Of a stretch of DNA of 64,000 bases, positions 56,011 through 64,000 are shown piece after piece; position 1 is the stretch's first letter; every line of letters starts with the position of its first letter. Position numbers and translations under genes: made by a program. This stretch comes from Cellulomonas sp. APG4 (GTDB lineage: Bacteria; Actinomycetota; Actinomycetes; Actinomycetales; Cellulomonadaceae). The DNA is taken from the NCBI RefSeq assembly GCF_009996735.1, contig NZ_JAACYI010000018.1:1-64000 (forward strand), in the 5' to 3' direction. The notes beneath the pieces are model-generated. The model was not told where the DNA came from. It did not search any database and worked only from the letters and a program-made list of their open reading frames with translations.

Positions 56011-57255
56011 ATGGACGACGTCGCGCCGCGCCCCGAGGCCGCCGGCCGCACGCGTCGTCGCGGGCTCGCGGTCCGCGCGCAGGGCATGCGGCACCACAAC
56101 CTGCGCCTCGCGCTGCGGCACGTCCTGGACGCCCCGGAGCCGGTGTCCCGCGCGGACATCGCCCAGGCGACGGGCCTCACGCGGGCCACGGTCTCGGCGC
56201 TCGTCGACCGTCTGCTCGCCGCAGGGCTCGTGGTCGAGATGGCGCCTGTCGCGGCCCAGCGCGCCGGCCGGCCCGCCGTGCCGCTGGCGCCCGCCCGGGG
56301 GACCGTCGCCGCGCTCGGCATGGAGGTCAACGTCGACTACCTGGGCGTGCGCGGCGTCGACCTCGCGGGGCGCGTGGTCTCGGAGCGCGTCGAGCTCGGT
56401 GACTTCCGCGGCTCGCAGCCCGCGCGCGTGCTCGACCGGTTGGCCGACCTCGCGGACTCGGTGCTCGCACTGCTCTCCGCCGACGGCGTCGCGCTCGTGG
56501 GCACCGCGCTCGCGCTGCCCGGTCTGGTGGACCGCGTGACCGGCCCGCTGCGCCTGGCGCCGAACCTCGGGTGGCGCGACGTCGACGTCGTCAGCCTGCT
56601 GTCCGCGCACCCGGTGCTCGCGGGCCTCCCCCCGCGGCTCGCGAACGAGGCCAAGCTCGCGGCGCGTGCGGAGGCCCAGGTGCGGCGCCACCGCGGGCCC
56701 ACGAGCTTCCTGTACGTCTCGGGAGAGGTCGGCGTCGGCATGGCGATCGTGCTCGACGGCGAGATCTACCCCGGGCGGCACGGCTGGAGCGGCGAGATCG
56801 GGCACACCGCGCTCGGCACCGCAGGGGAGCCAGGCACCGGCGGCACGCTCGAGGCCTACGCCGGTCAGGACGCGATCCTCGAGCGGGCCGGTCTCGCGAG
56901 GCAGACGCCGCTCGCGGAGCTGGTCGCACGTGCCGACGCGGGCGAGGTCGCCGTGCGCGAGGCGCTGGGCGTCGCGGGGCGTGCGCTCGGCACGGCGCTC
57001 GCGAACGTGGTCAACGTCGTGGACGTGGACCACGTCGTGCTCGGGGGCACGTACGCGGCGCTCGCGCCCCACCTGCGCCCGCACGTCGCGGCCCAGCTCG
57101 AGGCGCGGGTGATCTCGGCGCCCTGGTCCTCGGTCGAGATCGAGACGGCGTCGGCCGGGCAGTACCCGGCGATGACGGGCGGTGCGCTCGCGGTCCTGCG
57201 GGCCTACGTCGACGAGCCCGCGGCCTGGGCGGGGGACGAGCCCGAGGGCGCCTGA
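56011..57255 (+). CDS. xylR: ROK-family transcriptional repressor, probable xylose regulator
   Basis: 414 residues. Residues about 25-90 are a winged helix-turn-helix (VSRADIAQATGLTRATVSALVDRL). Residues about 95-400 are a ROK sugar-kinase-like domain (GMEVNVDYLGVRGVDLAG, GVGMAIVLDGEIYPGRHG, WSGEIGHTALGT). The zinc-binding Cys cluster after the EIGH motif in ROK kinases is replaced by a Cys-free GEPGTGGTLE, so it is unlikely to be a kinase. It sits between xylA and the sugar importer, each preceded by the same operator-like element. The symbol is given by context; the sugar ligand is inferred. Confidence 0.85.
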   Translation: MDDVAPRPEAAGRTRRRGLAVRAQGMRHHNLRLALRHVLDAPEPVSRADIAQATGLTRATVSALVDRLLAAGLVVEMAPVAAQRAGRPAVPLAPARGTVAALGMEVNVDYLGVRGVDLAGRVVSERVELGDFRGSQPARVLDRLADLADSVLALLSADGVALVGTALALPGLVDRVTGPLRLAPNLGWRDVDVVSLLSAHPVLAGLPPRLANEAKLAARAEAQVRRHRGPTSFLYVSGEVGVGMAIVLDGEIYPGRHGWSGEIGHTALGTAGEPGTGGTLEAYAGQDAILERAGLARQTPLAELVARADAGEVAVREALGVAGRALGTALANVVNVVDVDHVVLGGTYAALAPHLRPHVAAQLEARVISAPWSSVEIETASAGQYPAMTGGALAVLRAYVDEPAAWAGDEPEGA

Positions 57256-57386
57256 CGGGCCGCGTCACCCGATCGGCCGCGCCCGCGGCCAGGAGCGGGG
57301 ATCCGTGACCACATCGTGACCTCGACCCGGGCCCTCCGGCCTTGTCCCGGCTGCATTGACTTCACTATCGTTAACTCAACGAGTGC

Positions 57387-57409
57387 ATAAGTTCACTCGA
57401 CCAACAAAA
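57387..57409 (+). promoter_or_regulatory. Candidate xyl operator facing the sugar ABC operon
   Basis: ATAAGTTCA-CTCGACC-AACAAAA lies about 114 bp before the substrate-binding-protein ATG. TTGTCC-18-TATCGT (about 57342-57371) and TTGACT at 57356 are candidate promoter boxes just upstream, so a bound repressor would sit in or right after the promoter. A nested CGAGTG-N8-CACTCG dyad overlaps it. Confidence 0.65.
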
Positions 57410-57522
57410 CCGTCGGTCGCCGAGGAGGGTGACCATCCGAGGTGTCGCCGAGGACGCCCGGGGGCGGTGGCGGGGGTCACGCGTCGGAGGCTCCGGCGCG
57501 CACGGACCGAAGGGTGACGAAG

Positions 57523-58659
57523 ATGTCGTTCAGGACGACCAGGGCGGTGGCCGCGTTCGCGGGTGCCGCGCTCCTCATGGGTGGGCTCGCCGCCTGCAGC
57601 AGCGAGCGCACCGATGACGGTGGCACCGACGCGGGCGGCGAGGCTGCTGCCTCCGACACGCTCGTCGGGATCGCGATGCCCACCAAGAGCCTCGAGCGCT
57701 GGAACAAGGACGGCTCGAACCTCGAGAGCCTCCTGCAGGACGCGGGCTACGAGACGAACCTGCAGTACGCCGACAACAAGGTGGACCAGCAGATCACGCA
57801 GCTCCAGAACATGATCAACGCGGACGCCGACATCCTCGTCGTCGCGTCGATCGACGGCACGGCCCTGGGCCCGGTGCTCGCCGACGCCAAGTCGAAGGAC
57901 ATCACGGTCATCGCGTACGACCGCCTGATCAACGAGACGCCGGACGTCGACTACTACGCGACGTTCGACAACTACCAGGTGGGCCAGGAGCAGGGGAAGT
58001 TCATCGAGGAGACCCTGGGCCTCGCCGACGGTGAGGGCCCGTACAACCTCGAGCCCTTCGCCGGGTCGCCTGACGACAACAACGCGAAGTTCTTCTTCTC
58101 GGGTGCGTGGGACGTCCTGCTGCCCTACGTCGAGTCGGGTCAGCTCGTGGTGCCCTCGGGCAAGTCGCCGGTCGACAACGAGGCGTGGCAGAGCATCGGC
58201 ATCCTCGGCTGGGGCTCGGACGACGCCCAGGCCGAGATGGAGACGCGCCTGAACTCGTTCTACGCGGGCGGCGAGACGGTCGACGTCGTGCTCTCGCCGA
58301 ACGACTCCCTCGCGCTCGGCATCGCCCAGGCCCTCGAGGCCGCGGGCTACACCCCGGGTGAGGACTGGCCGGTGCTCACCGGTCAGGACGGCGACCAGGC
58401 CAACGTGAACAACATGCTGGCCGACAAGCAGTCGATGACCGTGTGGAAGGACACCCGCACGCTCGCCGCGCAGGTCGCGAAGATGATCGACCAGATCGTC
58501 GCCGGCGAGACCGTCGAGGTCAACGACGAGGAGACCTACGACAACGGGGTCAAGACCGTCCCGACCTACCTGCTGCCGCCCAAGGTCGTCACCAAGGACA
58601 CGGTCCAGGCCGACCTGGTCGACTCCGGGTTCTACGACGCGGCCGACCTCGACCTCTGA
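57523..58659 (+). CDS. chvE: Sugar ABC transporter substrate-binding lipoprotein (ChvE/multiple monosaccharide type)
   Basis: 378 residues. Lipoprotein signal with lipobox GLAAC (Cys at about residue 25), then an acidic Gly/Asp linker. The periplasmic-binding type I fold has VGIAMPTKSLERWNKDGSNL, INADADILVVASIDG, VIAYDRLIN, EPFAGSPDDNNAKFFF and VLTGQDGDQANVNNML. These match ChvE-type aldose-binding proteins (xylose, glucose, arabinose, galactose). It is anchored outside the membrane and feeds the MmsA/MmsB importer. ATG 57523 is chosen because only it gives a proper signal peptide. Confidence 0.92.
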   Translation: MSFRTTRAVAAFAGAALLMGGLAACSSERTDDGGTDAGGEAAASDTLVGIAMPTKSLERWNKDGSNLESLLQDAGYETNLQYADNKVDQQITQLQNMINADADILVVASIDGTALGPVLADAKSKDITVIAYDRLINETPDVDYYATFDNYQVGQEQGKFIEETLGLADGEGPYNLEPFAGSPDDNNAKFFFSGAWDVLLPYVESGQLVVPSGKSPVDNEAWQSIGILGWGSDDAQAEMETRLNSFYAGGETVDVVLSPNDSLALGIAQALEAAGYTPGEDWPVLTGQDGDQANVNNMLADKQSMTVWKDTRTLAAQVAKMIDQIVAGETVEVNDEETYDNGVKTVPTYLLPPKVVTKDTVQADLVDSGFYDAADLDL

Positions 58660-58669
58660 GCCGTCCGGT

Positions 58670-58746
58670 GGGGGCGTGGCGAGCGCCACGCCCCCGCTGA
58701 CGGCCGGCCGCCCGTCCCACCGGTCACGAGCCGGTGGGACGGGCGG
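58670..58746 (+). terminator. Two perfect tandem hairpins between the binding protein and ATPase genes
   Basis: First: GGGGGCGTGGCG / CGCCACGCCCCC (12 bp, 2-nt centre, 58670-58695). Second: CCGCCCGTCCCACCGG / CCGGTGGGACGGGCGG (16 bp, 7-nt loop, 58708-58746). They lie inside an operon. Such hairpins usually give partial termination or protect the upstream mRNA, so that binding protein is made in excess. Confidence 0.75.
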
Positions 58747-58790
58747 GCGGACGTCAGCCCCCATTCCCACGAAGGAGGTGTGAGCTGACC

Positions 58791-60371
58791 ATGTCGAGCG
58801 ACCACCCGACGTCGGCCCCGACGACGTCGACCGAGCACCCCATCCTCGAGATGCGGGGCATCACCAAGACGTTCCCGGGCGTCAAGGCGCTCCAGGACGT
58901 GACGCTGAACGTGCGCCGCGGCGAGGTCCACGCGATCTGCGGCGAGAACGGCGCGGGCAAGTCGACCCTCATGAAGGTGCTGTCGGGGATCTACCCCCAC
59001 GGCACCTACGAGGGGGACATCCTCTTCGAGGGGAAGCCCTGCGAGTTCCGCACCATCCGCGACAGCGAGCACCGCGGGATCGTGATCATCCACCAGGAGC
59101 TCGCGCTGAGCCCCTACCTGTCGATCGCCGAGAACATCTTCCTCGGCAACGAGCAGTCCTCGCGCGGCGTGATCGACTGGACGAAGACCAACCTCGAGGC
59201 GGCCAAGCTGCTCGCGCGGGTCGGTCTCACCGAGAGCCCTGACACCAAGATCATCGACATCGGTGTGGGCAAGCAGCAGCTCGTCGAGATCGCCAAGGCG
59301 CTCTCCAAGCGGGTCAAGCTGCTCATCCTCGACGAGCCCACCGCGGCGCTCAACGACGAGGACAGCGCCCACCTGCTCGACCTGATCCGCAGCCTCAAGG
59401 GCCAGGGCATCACGTCGATCATCATCAGCCACAAGCTCAACGAGATCGCGGCGATCGCGGACTCCACGACGGTGATCCGTGACGGGCGCTCGATCGAGAC
59501 CCTCGACATGCACGGGGCCGAGCCGGTGACCGAGGAGCGGATCATCCGCGGCATGGTCGGCCGCTCGCTCGACCAGCGCTTCCCGCACCGCTCGGCGACC
59601 ATCGGCGAGGAGGCGCTGCGCATCGAGGACTGGACGGTCCACCACCCGGTGCAGCACGAGCGCGTCGTCGTCGACGCCGCCAACCTGAGCGTGCGCCGGG
59701 GTGAGGTCGTGGGGATCGCGGGCCTCATGGGTGCGGGCCGCACCGAGCTCGCGATGAGCGTCTTCGGCCGTACTTACGGCAGCAACATCCGCGGCCGCGT
59801 GGTCAAGGACGGGCAGGAGGTGCGGCTGCACAGCGTGAGCGACGCGATCAAGGCGGGCATCGCCTACGTGAGCGAGGACCGCAAGCGCTACGGGCTCAAC
59901 CTGATCAACGACGTCAAGCGCAACATCACGGCGTCGGCGCTCGGCAAGGTCTCGCGCTGGGGCGTCATGGACGCCAACGGGGAGACCAGGATCGCCAACC
60001 GCTACCGCACCGACATGAACATCAAGACGCCCACGGTCGACGCGCTCGTGGGCAACCTCTCGGGCGGCAACCAGCAGAAGGTCGTCCTGAGCAAGTGGGT
60101 CTTCACCGACCCGGACGTGCTGATCCTCGACGAGCCCACGCGTGGCATCGACGTCGGGGCCAAGTACGAGATCTACACCATCATCAACCGACTGGCCGAG
60201 GAGGGGAAGGCGGTCATCGTCATCTCCTCGGAGCTCCCCGAGCTGCTCGGCCTCTGCGACCGCATCTACGCGCTGAGCCAGGGCCGCATCACGGGCGAGG
60301 TCTCCCGTGAGGACGCGACCCAGGAGAACCTCATGCGCTACATGACCATGGAGAGGGAGACGTCCCGATGA
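58791..60371 (+). CDS. mmsA: Sugar ABC transporter ATP-binding protein (MmsA/GguA type)
   Basis: 526 residues, two fused ABC domains. The first has Walker [17 protein letters not shown], then [20 protein letters not shown], characteristic of MmsA/GguA, and Walker [14 protein letters not shown]. Its signature motif is degenerate ([17 protein letters not shown]), as is normal for this family. The second has [20 protein letters not shown] and a full signature [14 protein letters not shown] with [13 protein letters not shown]. It energises uptake of the sugar delivered by the binding protein. AAGGAGGTG lies about 12 nt before the ATG, a slightly long spacing. Confidence 0.95.
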   Translation: MSSDHPTSAPTTSTEHPILEMRGITKTFPGVKALQDVTLNVRRGEVHAICGENGAGKSTLMKVLSGIYPHGTYEGDILFEGKPCEFRTIRDSEHRGIVIIHQELALSPYLSIAENIFLGNEQSSRGVIDWTKTNLEAAKLLARVGLTESPDTKIIDIGVGKQQLVEIAKALSKRVKLLILDEPTAALNDEDSAHLLDLIRSLKGQGITSIIISHKLNEIAAIADSTTVIRDGRSIETLDMHGAEPVTEERIIRGMVGRSLDQRFPHRSATIGEEALRIEDWTVHHPVQHERVVVDAANLSVRRGEVVGIAGLMGAGRTELAMSVFGRTYGSNIRGRVVKDGQEVRLHSVSDAIKAGIAYVSEDRKRYGLNLINDVKRNITASALGKVSRWGVMDANGETRIANRYRTDMNIKTPTVDALVGNLSGGNQQKVVLSKWVFTDPDVLILDEPTRGIDVGAKYEIYTIINRLAEEGKAVIVISSELPELLGLCDRIYALSQGRITGEVSREDATQENLMRYMTMERETSR

Positions 60372-61540
60372 GCAGCATCAAGCAGGCGCTGGGGGGAGAC
60401 CTCCGGCAGTACGGCATCGTGGGTGCCCTCATCGCGATCGTCCTGCTGTTCCAGATCACGACCGACGGCAAGCTCCTGCTGCCGAACAACATCGCGAGCC
60501 TGGTGCAGCAGAACGCCTACGTGATGATCCTCGCGATCGGCATGGTGATCGTGATCATCGCTGGGCACATCGACCTCTCCGTGGGCTCGATCATCGCGTT
60601 CATCGGCGGGATCGTGGCGCTCGCGATGAAGGACGCGGGCATGCACTGGCTCGTCGCGGTCCTCATCGGCCTCGCGCTCGGTGCCGTGGTCGGTGCCTGG
60701 CAGGGGTTCTGGGTCGCCTACGTAGGGATCCCGGCGTTCATCGTGACCCTCGCGGGCATGCTGATCTTCCGCGGCCTCGCGATCGTCATCGTCGGCGAGA
60801 CCGTCGCGGGCCTGCCCGGCTCGTTCAACGCCATCTCCAACGGCTACCTGCCCAACTGGCTCGGTTTCGTCGCCAACCGTGACGCGGTCACGCTCGTGCT
60901 CGGTGCCGTCTCGATCGCGGCGCTCGTCCTGAGCCAGGTCCGCGCCCGGCGCAACACGCTCAAGCACGGCCTGCACGCGGACCCGCTGGGGGCGTTCGTC
61001 GCCAAGGTCGTGGTCTCGGCTGCCCTGATCGGCTACCTCGCCTGGGTGCTCGCGGGCAGCCGCGGCGGTGCGCCGATCGTCCTGGTGCTCGTGGGCGTGC
61101 TGATCATCACGTACAGCTTCATCATGGGGAAGACGGTCTTCGGCCGTCACGTGTACGCGATCGGTGGCAACCTGCACGCCGCGATCCTCTCGGGCGTCAA
61201 CACCCGTCGGGTCAACTTCATGATCTTCGTGAACATCGGCCTCCTCACGGGTGTCGCGGCCCTCGTCACGACGTCCAAGGCCGGTGCCGCGGTGGCCTCG
61301 GCCGGCAACATGTACGAGCTCGACGCGATCGCCGCGTGCTTCATCGGCGGTGCTGCCGTGACCGGCGGCGTCGGCCGGGTCTCGGGCGCGATCGTCGGCG
61401 CCCTCATCATGGGCGTGCTCAACATGGGCCTGTCGATCATGACGGTCGACTCGGCCTGGCAGCAGGCCATCAAGGGCCTCGTGCTGCTGCTCGCGGTCGC
61501 GTTCGACCTGATCAACAAGCGGCGCGCCGGAACGCGCTGA
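60368..61540 (+). CDS. mmsB: Sugar ABC transporter permease (MmsB/GguB type)
   Basis: 390 residues with about ten hydrophobic segments. The family loop [20 protein letters not shown] and the conserved [20 protein letters not shown], then [20 protein letters not shown] are those of xylose/galactose/multiple-monosaccharide permeases (BPD_transp_2). It forms the membrane channel with MmsA. ATG overlaps the mmsA stop (ATGA). Confidence 0.95.
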   Translation: MSSIKQALGGDLRQYGIVGALIAIVLLFQITTDGKLLLPNNIASLVQQNAYVMILAIGMVIVIIAGHIDLSVGSIIAFIGGIVALAMKDAGMHWLVAVLIGLALGAVVGAWQGFWVAYVGIPAFIVTLAGMLIFRGLAIVIVGETVAGLPGSFNAISNGYLPNWLGFVANRDAVTLVLGAVSIAALVLSQVRARRNTLKHGLHADPLGAFVAKVVVSAALIGYLAWVLAGSRGGAPIVLVLVGVLIITYSFIMGKTVFGRHVYAIGGNLHAAILSGVNTRRVNFMIFVNIGLLTGVAALVTTSKAGAAVASAGNMYELDAIAACFIGGAAVTGGVGRVSGAIVGALIMGVLNMGLSIMTVDSAWQQAIKGLVLLLAVAFDLINKRRAGTR

Positions 61541-61566
61541 CGCCGCTCCCGGTACCGTCGCGGACC

Positions 61567-62673
61567 ATGTCGAGCTCCGCGGCGGTACCGGGAACCCAGC
61601 GCACCCTCTGGGTCGGGACGTATCCCGCGGGAGGGCCGGGCGCACCGTCGTCGGGTGAGGGCGTCTGGCGCCTCACGCTCGACACCGGGACCGGAGGGCT
61701 CACCGGGCACCTCGCGGTGCGCACCCCGTCGCCGTCGTTCCTCGCGAGCTCTGGCCGGCACCTGCTCGTGGTCGAGGAGGGCCCCGAGGGGGCGGTCACC
61801 CAGCTCACGCCCGACGCGGACGGTGAGACCGTGCTGACGGCACGCGTGAGCAGCGGCGGCGGCGACCCGTGCCACGTCCTCGTCCATCCGGACGGCCGCG
61901 CGGCCTACGTCGCGAACTACGGAGCAGGCTCCCTGGCGGTGCTCACGCTCGACCCCGACGGCGGTCTCTCGGAAGCGGTCCGCGGGTCCGGCGGTCCGGT
62001 CCAGCTGCTCGGCGGGCGAGGCTCCGGGCCCGTCGCCGGGCGTCAGGACGGCCCCCACGTGCACTCCGCCACCCTCGCCCCCGGCGGGCGCCACCTGCTC
62101 GTCGCCGACCTCGGCACGGACGAGCTGCGTCGCCACACCGTGCGTCCTGACGGGACGCTCGAGGACGACGGATACGTCGTCCGCCTGCCGGCGGGCACCG
62201 GTCCGCGCCACCTGGCCCCGGGCCCGGACGGTCACCTGTACGTGGTGGGCGAGCTCTCCGCGACCGTCCACGTGCTCGCCTGGGACGCCACCACGGGTGA
62301 GGCCCGGCACGTGCAGGCGCAGCCGGTGAGCCGTACCGCTGCGCCCGCGCGCGTGGACGTCCACCCGTCGCACCCCGTGCTCGTCACGGCCGCGCCCGAC
62401 GACGAGGTGCTCGTGGTCGGCGTGCGTGGCACCGACGTCCTCGCGCGCCACGCGGTGCGGGACGGCGGCTCGCGGCTCGAGCACCTCGCGGACCAGCCGT
62501 TGCCCGGGACGCGCCCGCGCCACCTCGCCGTCGTCCCTCGTGCCGCGCCCGGGGTCGGGGCGTGGACCGTGGTCGCGCTCCAGGACTCCGACGAGGTCGT
62601 GAGCCTCACGCCCGACGGCGACGTCGCCGGGCGGTGCCCGGTGCCGCGCCCGGCCTGCGTCGTGCCCGCCTGA
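61567..62673 (+). CDS. Lactonase family beta-propeller protein (6-phosphogluconolactonase/YbhE-like)
   Basis: 368 residues. Repeated seven-bladed propeller strands, for example LWVGTYPAGGPG at the start, PCHVLVHPDGRAAYVANYGAG, GPHVHSATLAPGGRHLLVADLG, GPRHLAPGPDGHLYVVGELS and RPRHLAVVP. The HVH and RHLA-like positions are the lactonase hallmarks. It may open a sugar lactone such as 6-phosphogluconolactone or xylonolactone. It follows mmsB by 26 bp and may be part of that operon, though TACCGT 8 nt before the ATG suggests its own promoter. Confidence 0.85.
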   Translation: MSSSAAVPGTQRTLWVGTYPAGGPGAPSSGEGVWRLTLDTGTGGLTGHLAVRTPSPSFLASSGRHLLVVEEGPEGAVTQLTPDADGETVLTARVSSGGGDPCHVLVHPDGRAAYVANYGAGSLAVLTLDPDGGLSEAVRGSGGPVQLLGGRGSGPVAGRQDGPHVHSATLAPGGRHLLVADLGTDELRRHTVRPDGTLEDDGYVVRLPAGTGPRHLAPGPDGHLYVVGELSATVHVLAWDATTGEARHVQAQPVSRTAAPARVDVHPSHPVLVTAAPDDEVLVVGVRGTDVLARHAVRDGGSRLEHLADQPLPGTRPRHLAVVPRAAPGVGAWTVVALQDSDEVVSLTPDGDVAGRCPVPRPACVVPA

Positions 62674-62843
62674 CACCCGTCCGGCCCTCCCCGGTTCGCC
62701 CGGCCCGCCGGCACGGCGGATAATCGTCGGGGCCGCGGCGGCGCGCACGGCGACCGACCGGCCGCGGTGGCCGTCCCGGGTCCCCGCGCGGTCGAGGCCG
62801 CAGACCCGAGGGCCACGGCCCGCACGAGCGAAGGAGGTGGGTG

Positions 62844-64000
62844 GTGAGCCGCACGGGCACGCGCGTCGCGATGGTCTCTGTGCACACGTCGCCGCTCGAC
62901 CAGCCGGGCACCGGCGACGCGGGCGGCATGAACGTCTACGTGACCGAGCTCGCGCACGCCCTCGCGGACCAGGGCGCGAACGTCGAGATCTTCACGCGCG
63001 CGACCGATCCGCACCGCCCGACCGTCGTCGAGATGGCCGACGGGGTGCTCGTGCGGCACGTCACCGCCGGGCCGCACCGTGGGCTCGGCAAGCACGACCT
63101 GCCGGGTCAGCTCTGCGCGTTCACCGCCGGGGTGCTGGACCAGGTGGGGCGCGACGCGGACTTCGACGTCGTGCACTCCCATTACTGGCTCTCGGGCCAC
63201 GTCGGCTGGCTCACGGCCGAGGCCTGGGACGTCCCCCTCGTGCACACCATGCACACGCTCGCGAAGGTCAAGAACGCCGCCCTCGCGCCTGGTGACGTGC
63301 CCGAGCCCGCGGGGCGCGTGATCGGCGAGGAGCAGGTGGTCGACGCGGCGCAGGCGCTCGTCGCGAGCACGGCCGAGGAGGCCGCCGACCTGGTGGGCCT
63401 CTACGACGCGGACCCGGGCGCGGTGCACGTGGTCGCCCCGGGCGTGGACCTCGACCTGTTCGCCCCGGGCACGGAGCGCGTGGATGACGAGGGCCTCGCG
63501 TCCGCGCAGCAGCGGGCCCGTGCGGCGCTCGGGCTCCCGCGCCGGGAGCAGGTGGTGCTCTTCGCGGGGCGTGTGCAGCCGCTCAAGGCGCCCGACGTCC
63601 TGGTGCGCGCCCTCGGCGAGCTCGCGACCGCGGGCCTGCCGGTGCCGCTGCTCGTGGTCCTCGGCGGCCCGAGCGGCAACCCGCGCGCCGTCGCCGACCT
63701 CGTCGCGCTCGCCGAGCACCTGGGTGTGGGGCACCGCGTGCTCGTGCGCCCTCCCGTGGCGCGGCGTGCCCTCGTCCGCTGGTACCGCGCGGCCGACGTC
63801 GTCGCGGTGCCGTCGCGCAGCGAGTCGTTCGGCCTGGTCGCGGTCGAGGCGCAGGCCGCCGGGACCCCTGTGCTGGCCGCCGCCGTCGGTGGGCTGCGCA
63901 CCGTGGTGCAGGACGGCACGAGCGGGGTGCTGGTGCGCGGGCACGACCCGCACCGGTGGGCGCACGCGCTGCACGACCTGCTGACCGACCACGCGCGGCG
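62844..64000 (+). CDS. mshA: D-inositol-3-phosphate glycosyltransferase, first step of mycothiol synthesis (3' end outside window)
   Basis: About 385 residues are visible and the frame runs off the edge; MshA is normally about 430. It transfers GlcNAc from UDP-GlcNAc to 1-L-inositol 1-phosphate. The N-terminal GT-B domain has [36 protein letters not shown] and [14 protein letters not shown]. The C-terminal domain has [27 protein letters not shown] and the donor motif [23 protein letters not shown] 62844 has AAGGAGG 6 nt upstream, decisive over the adjacent GTG 62841. Confidence 0.95.
   Translation, partial: MSRTGTRVAMVSVHTSPLDQPGTGDAGGMNVYVTELAHALADQGANVEIFTRATDPHRPTVVEMADGVLVRHVTAGPHRGLGKHDLPGQLCAFTAGVLDQVGRDADFDVVHSHYWLSGHVGWLTAEAWDVPLVHTMHTLAKVKNAALAPGDVPEPAGRVIGEEQVVDAAQALVASTAEEAADLVGLYDADPGAVHVVAPGVDLDLFAPGTERVDDEGLASAQQRARAALGLPRREQVVLFAGRVQPLKAPDVLVRALGELATAGLPVPLLVVLGGPSGNPRAVADLVALAEHLGVGHRVLVRPPVARRALVRWYRAADVVAVPSRSESFGLVAVEAQAAGTPVLAAAVGGLRTVVQDGTSGVLVRGHDPHRWAHALHDLLTDHAR

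Noticed and set aside
62837-63295. A 152-codon frame at the start of mshA
   Set aside because: It is out of frame with the mshA motifs and ends in Arg/Pro-rich sequence; the Shine-Dalgarno fits the mshA GTG at 62844.

Overview
The window is about 74% G+C, uses GTG and ATG starts freely, packs genes with 1-4 nt overlaps, and carries actinobacterial hallmarks: mshA (mycothiol), lsr2 (H-NS-like silencer), a DinB/maleylpyruvate-isomerase-type protein, and the conserved run ppa-dacB-zincin-tilS-hpt-ftsH-folE-folP-folBK-DUF3180-panC-panD-lysS-lsr2. Together with xylose genes and a fermentative PPDK/H+-pyrophosphatase pair this suggests a Cellulomonas-like member of the Micrococcales; the genus is inferred from gene content only.

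Layout. 1-14.2 kb: tail of an FtsX-type permease, acetyltransferase, SDR, a P-loop kinase divergent from a MazEF pair, a glycosyltransferase coupled to the proton-pumping pyrophosphatase hppA, divergent ppdK, a DUF368 lipid-carrier translocase candidate, a Pcm-like methyltransferase, OsmC and a zinc alcohol dehydrogenase. 14.4-18.9 kb: a lower-GC block holding a secreted I36/crystallin-like protein, a lipoprotein, a membrane adaptor with a peptidoglycan-binding domain, and a MacB-like ABC ATPase plus FtsX permease. 19-30 kb: a fused FAD/Fe-S dehydrogenase, a nuclease-like protein ending in a RAMA domain, hydrolase, quinone-oxidoreductase-like protein, DinB protein, and metY-metX behind a Cys-codon leader peptide and hairpins. 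29.5-53 kb: an NlpC/P60 hydrolase, then the conserved housekeeping run for cell wall, tRNA, purine salvage, FtsH, folate, pantothenate, NAD, lysyl-tRNA and Lsr2. It is interrupted between nadB and nadC by a leftward persulfide-handling cluster (rhodanese, CstR-like repressor, CoA-disulfide-reductase/rhodanese, rhodanese) with two identical-arm operators. 53-62.7 kb: a xylose regulon (xylB, xylA, ROK repressor, ChvE/MmsA/MmsB-type sugar importer, lactonase). 62.8 kb to the edge: mshA, cut by the window.

How it fits together. hppA and ppdK share a divergent intergenic region and both handle pyrophosphate; ppa adds soluble PPi hydrolysis. metX/metY supply homocysteine under an apparent cysteine-sensing attenuator. 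The CstR cluster would sense and clear reactive sulfur. The ROK repressor gene sits between two copies of an operator-like element, one facing xylA and one facing the sugar importer.

A recurrent feature is a -10-like hexamer (mostly TANNNT) placed 6-7 nt before the start codon, with no Shine-Dalgarno. It occurs at about fifteen genes on both strands, indicates leaderless transcripts, and was used to choose several starts. No tRNA, rRNA, CRISPR array, insertion sequence or prophage was recognised.
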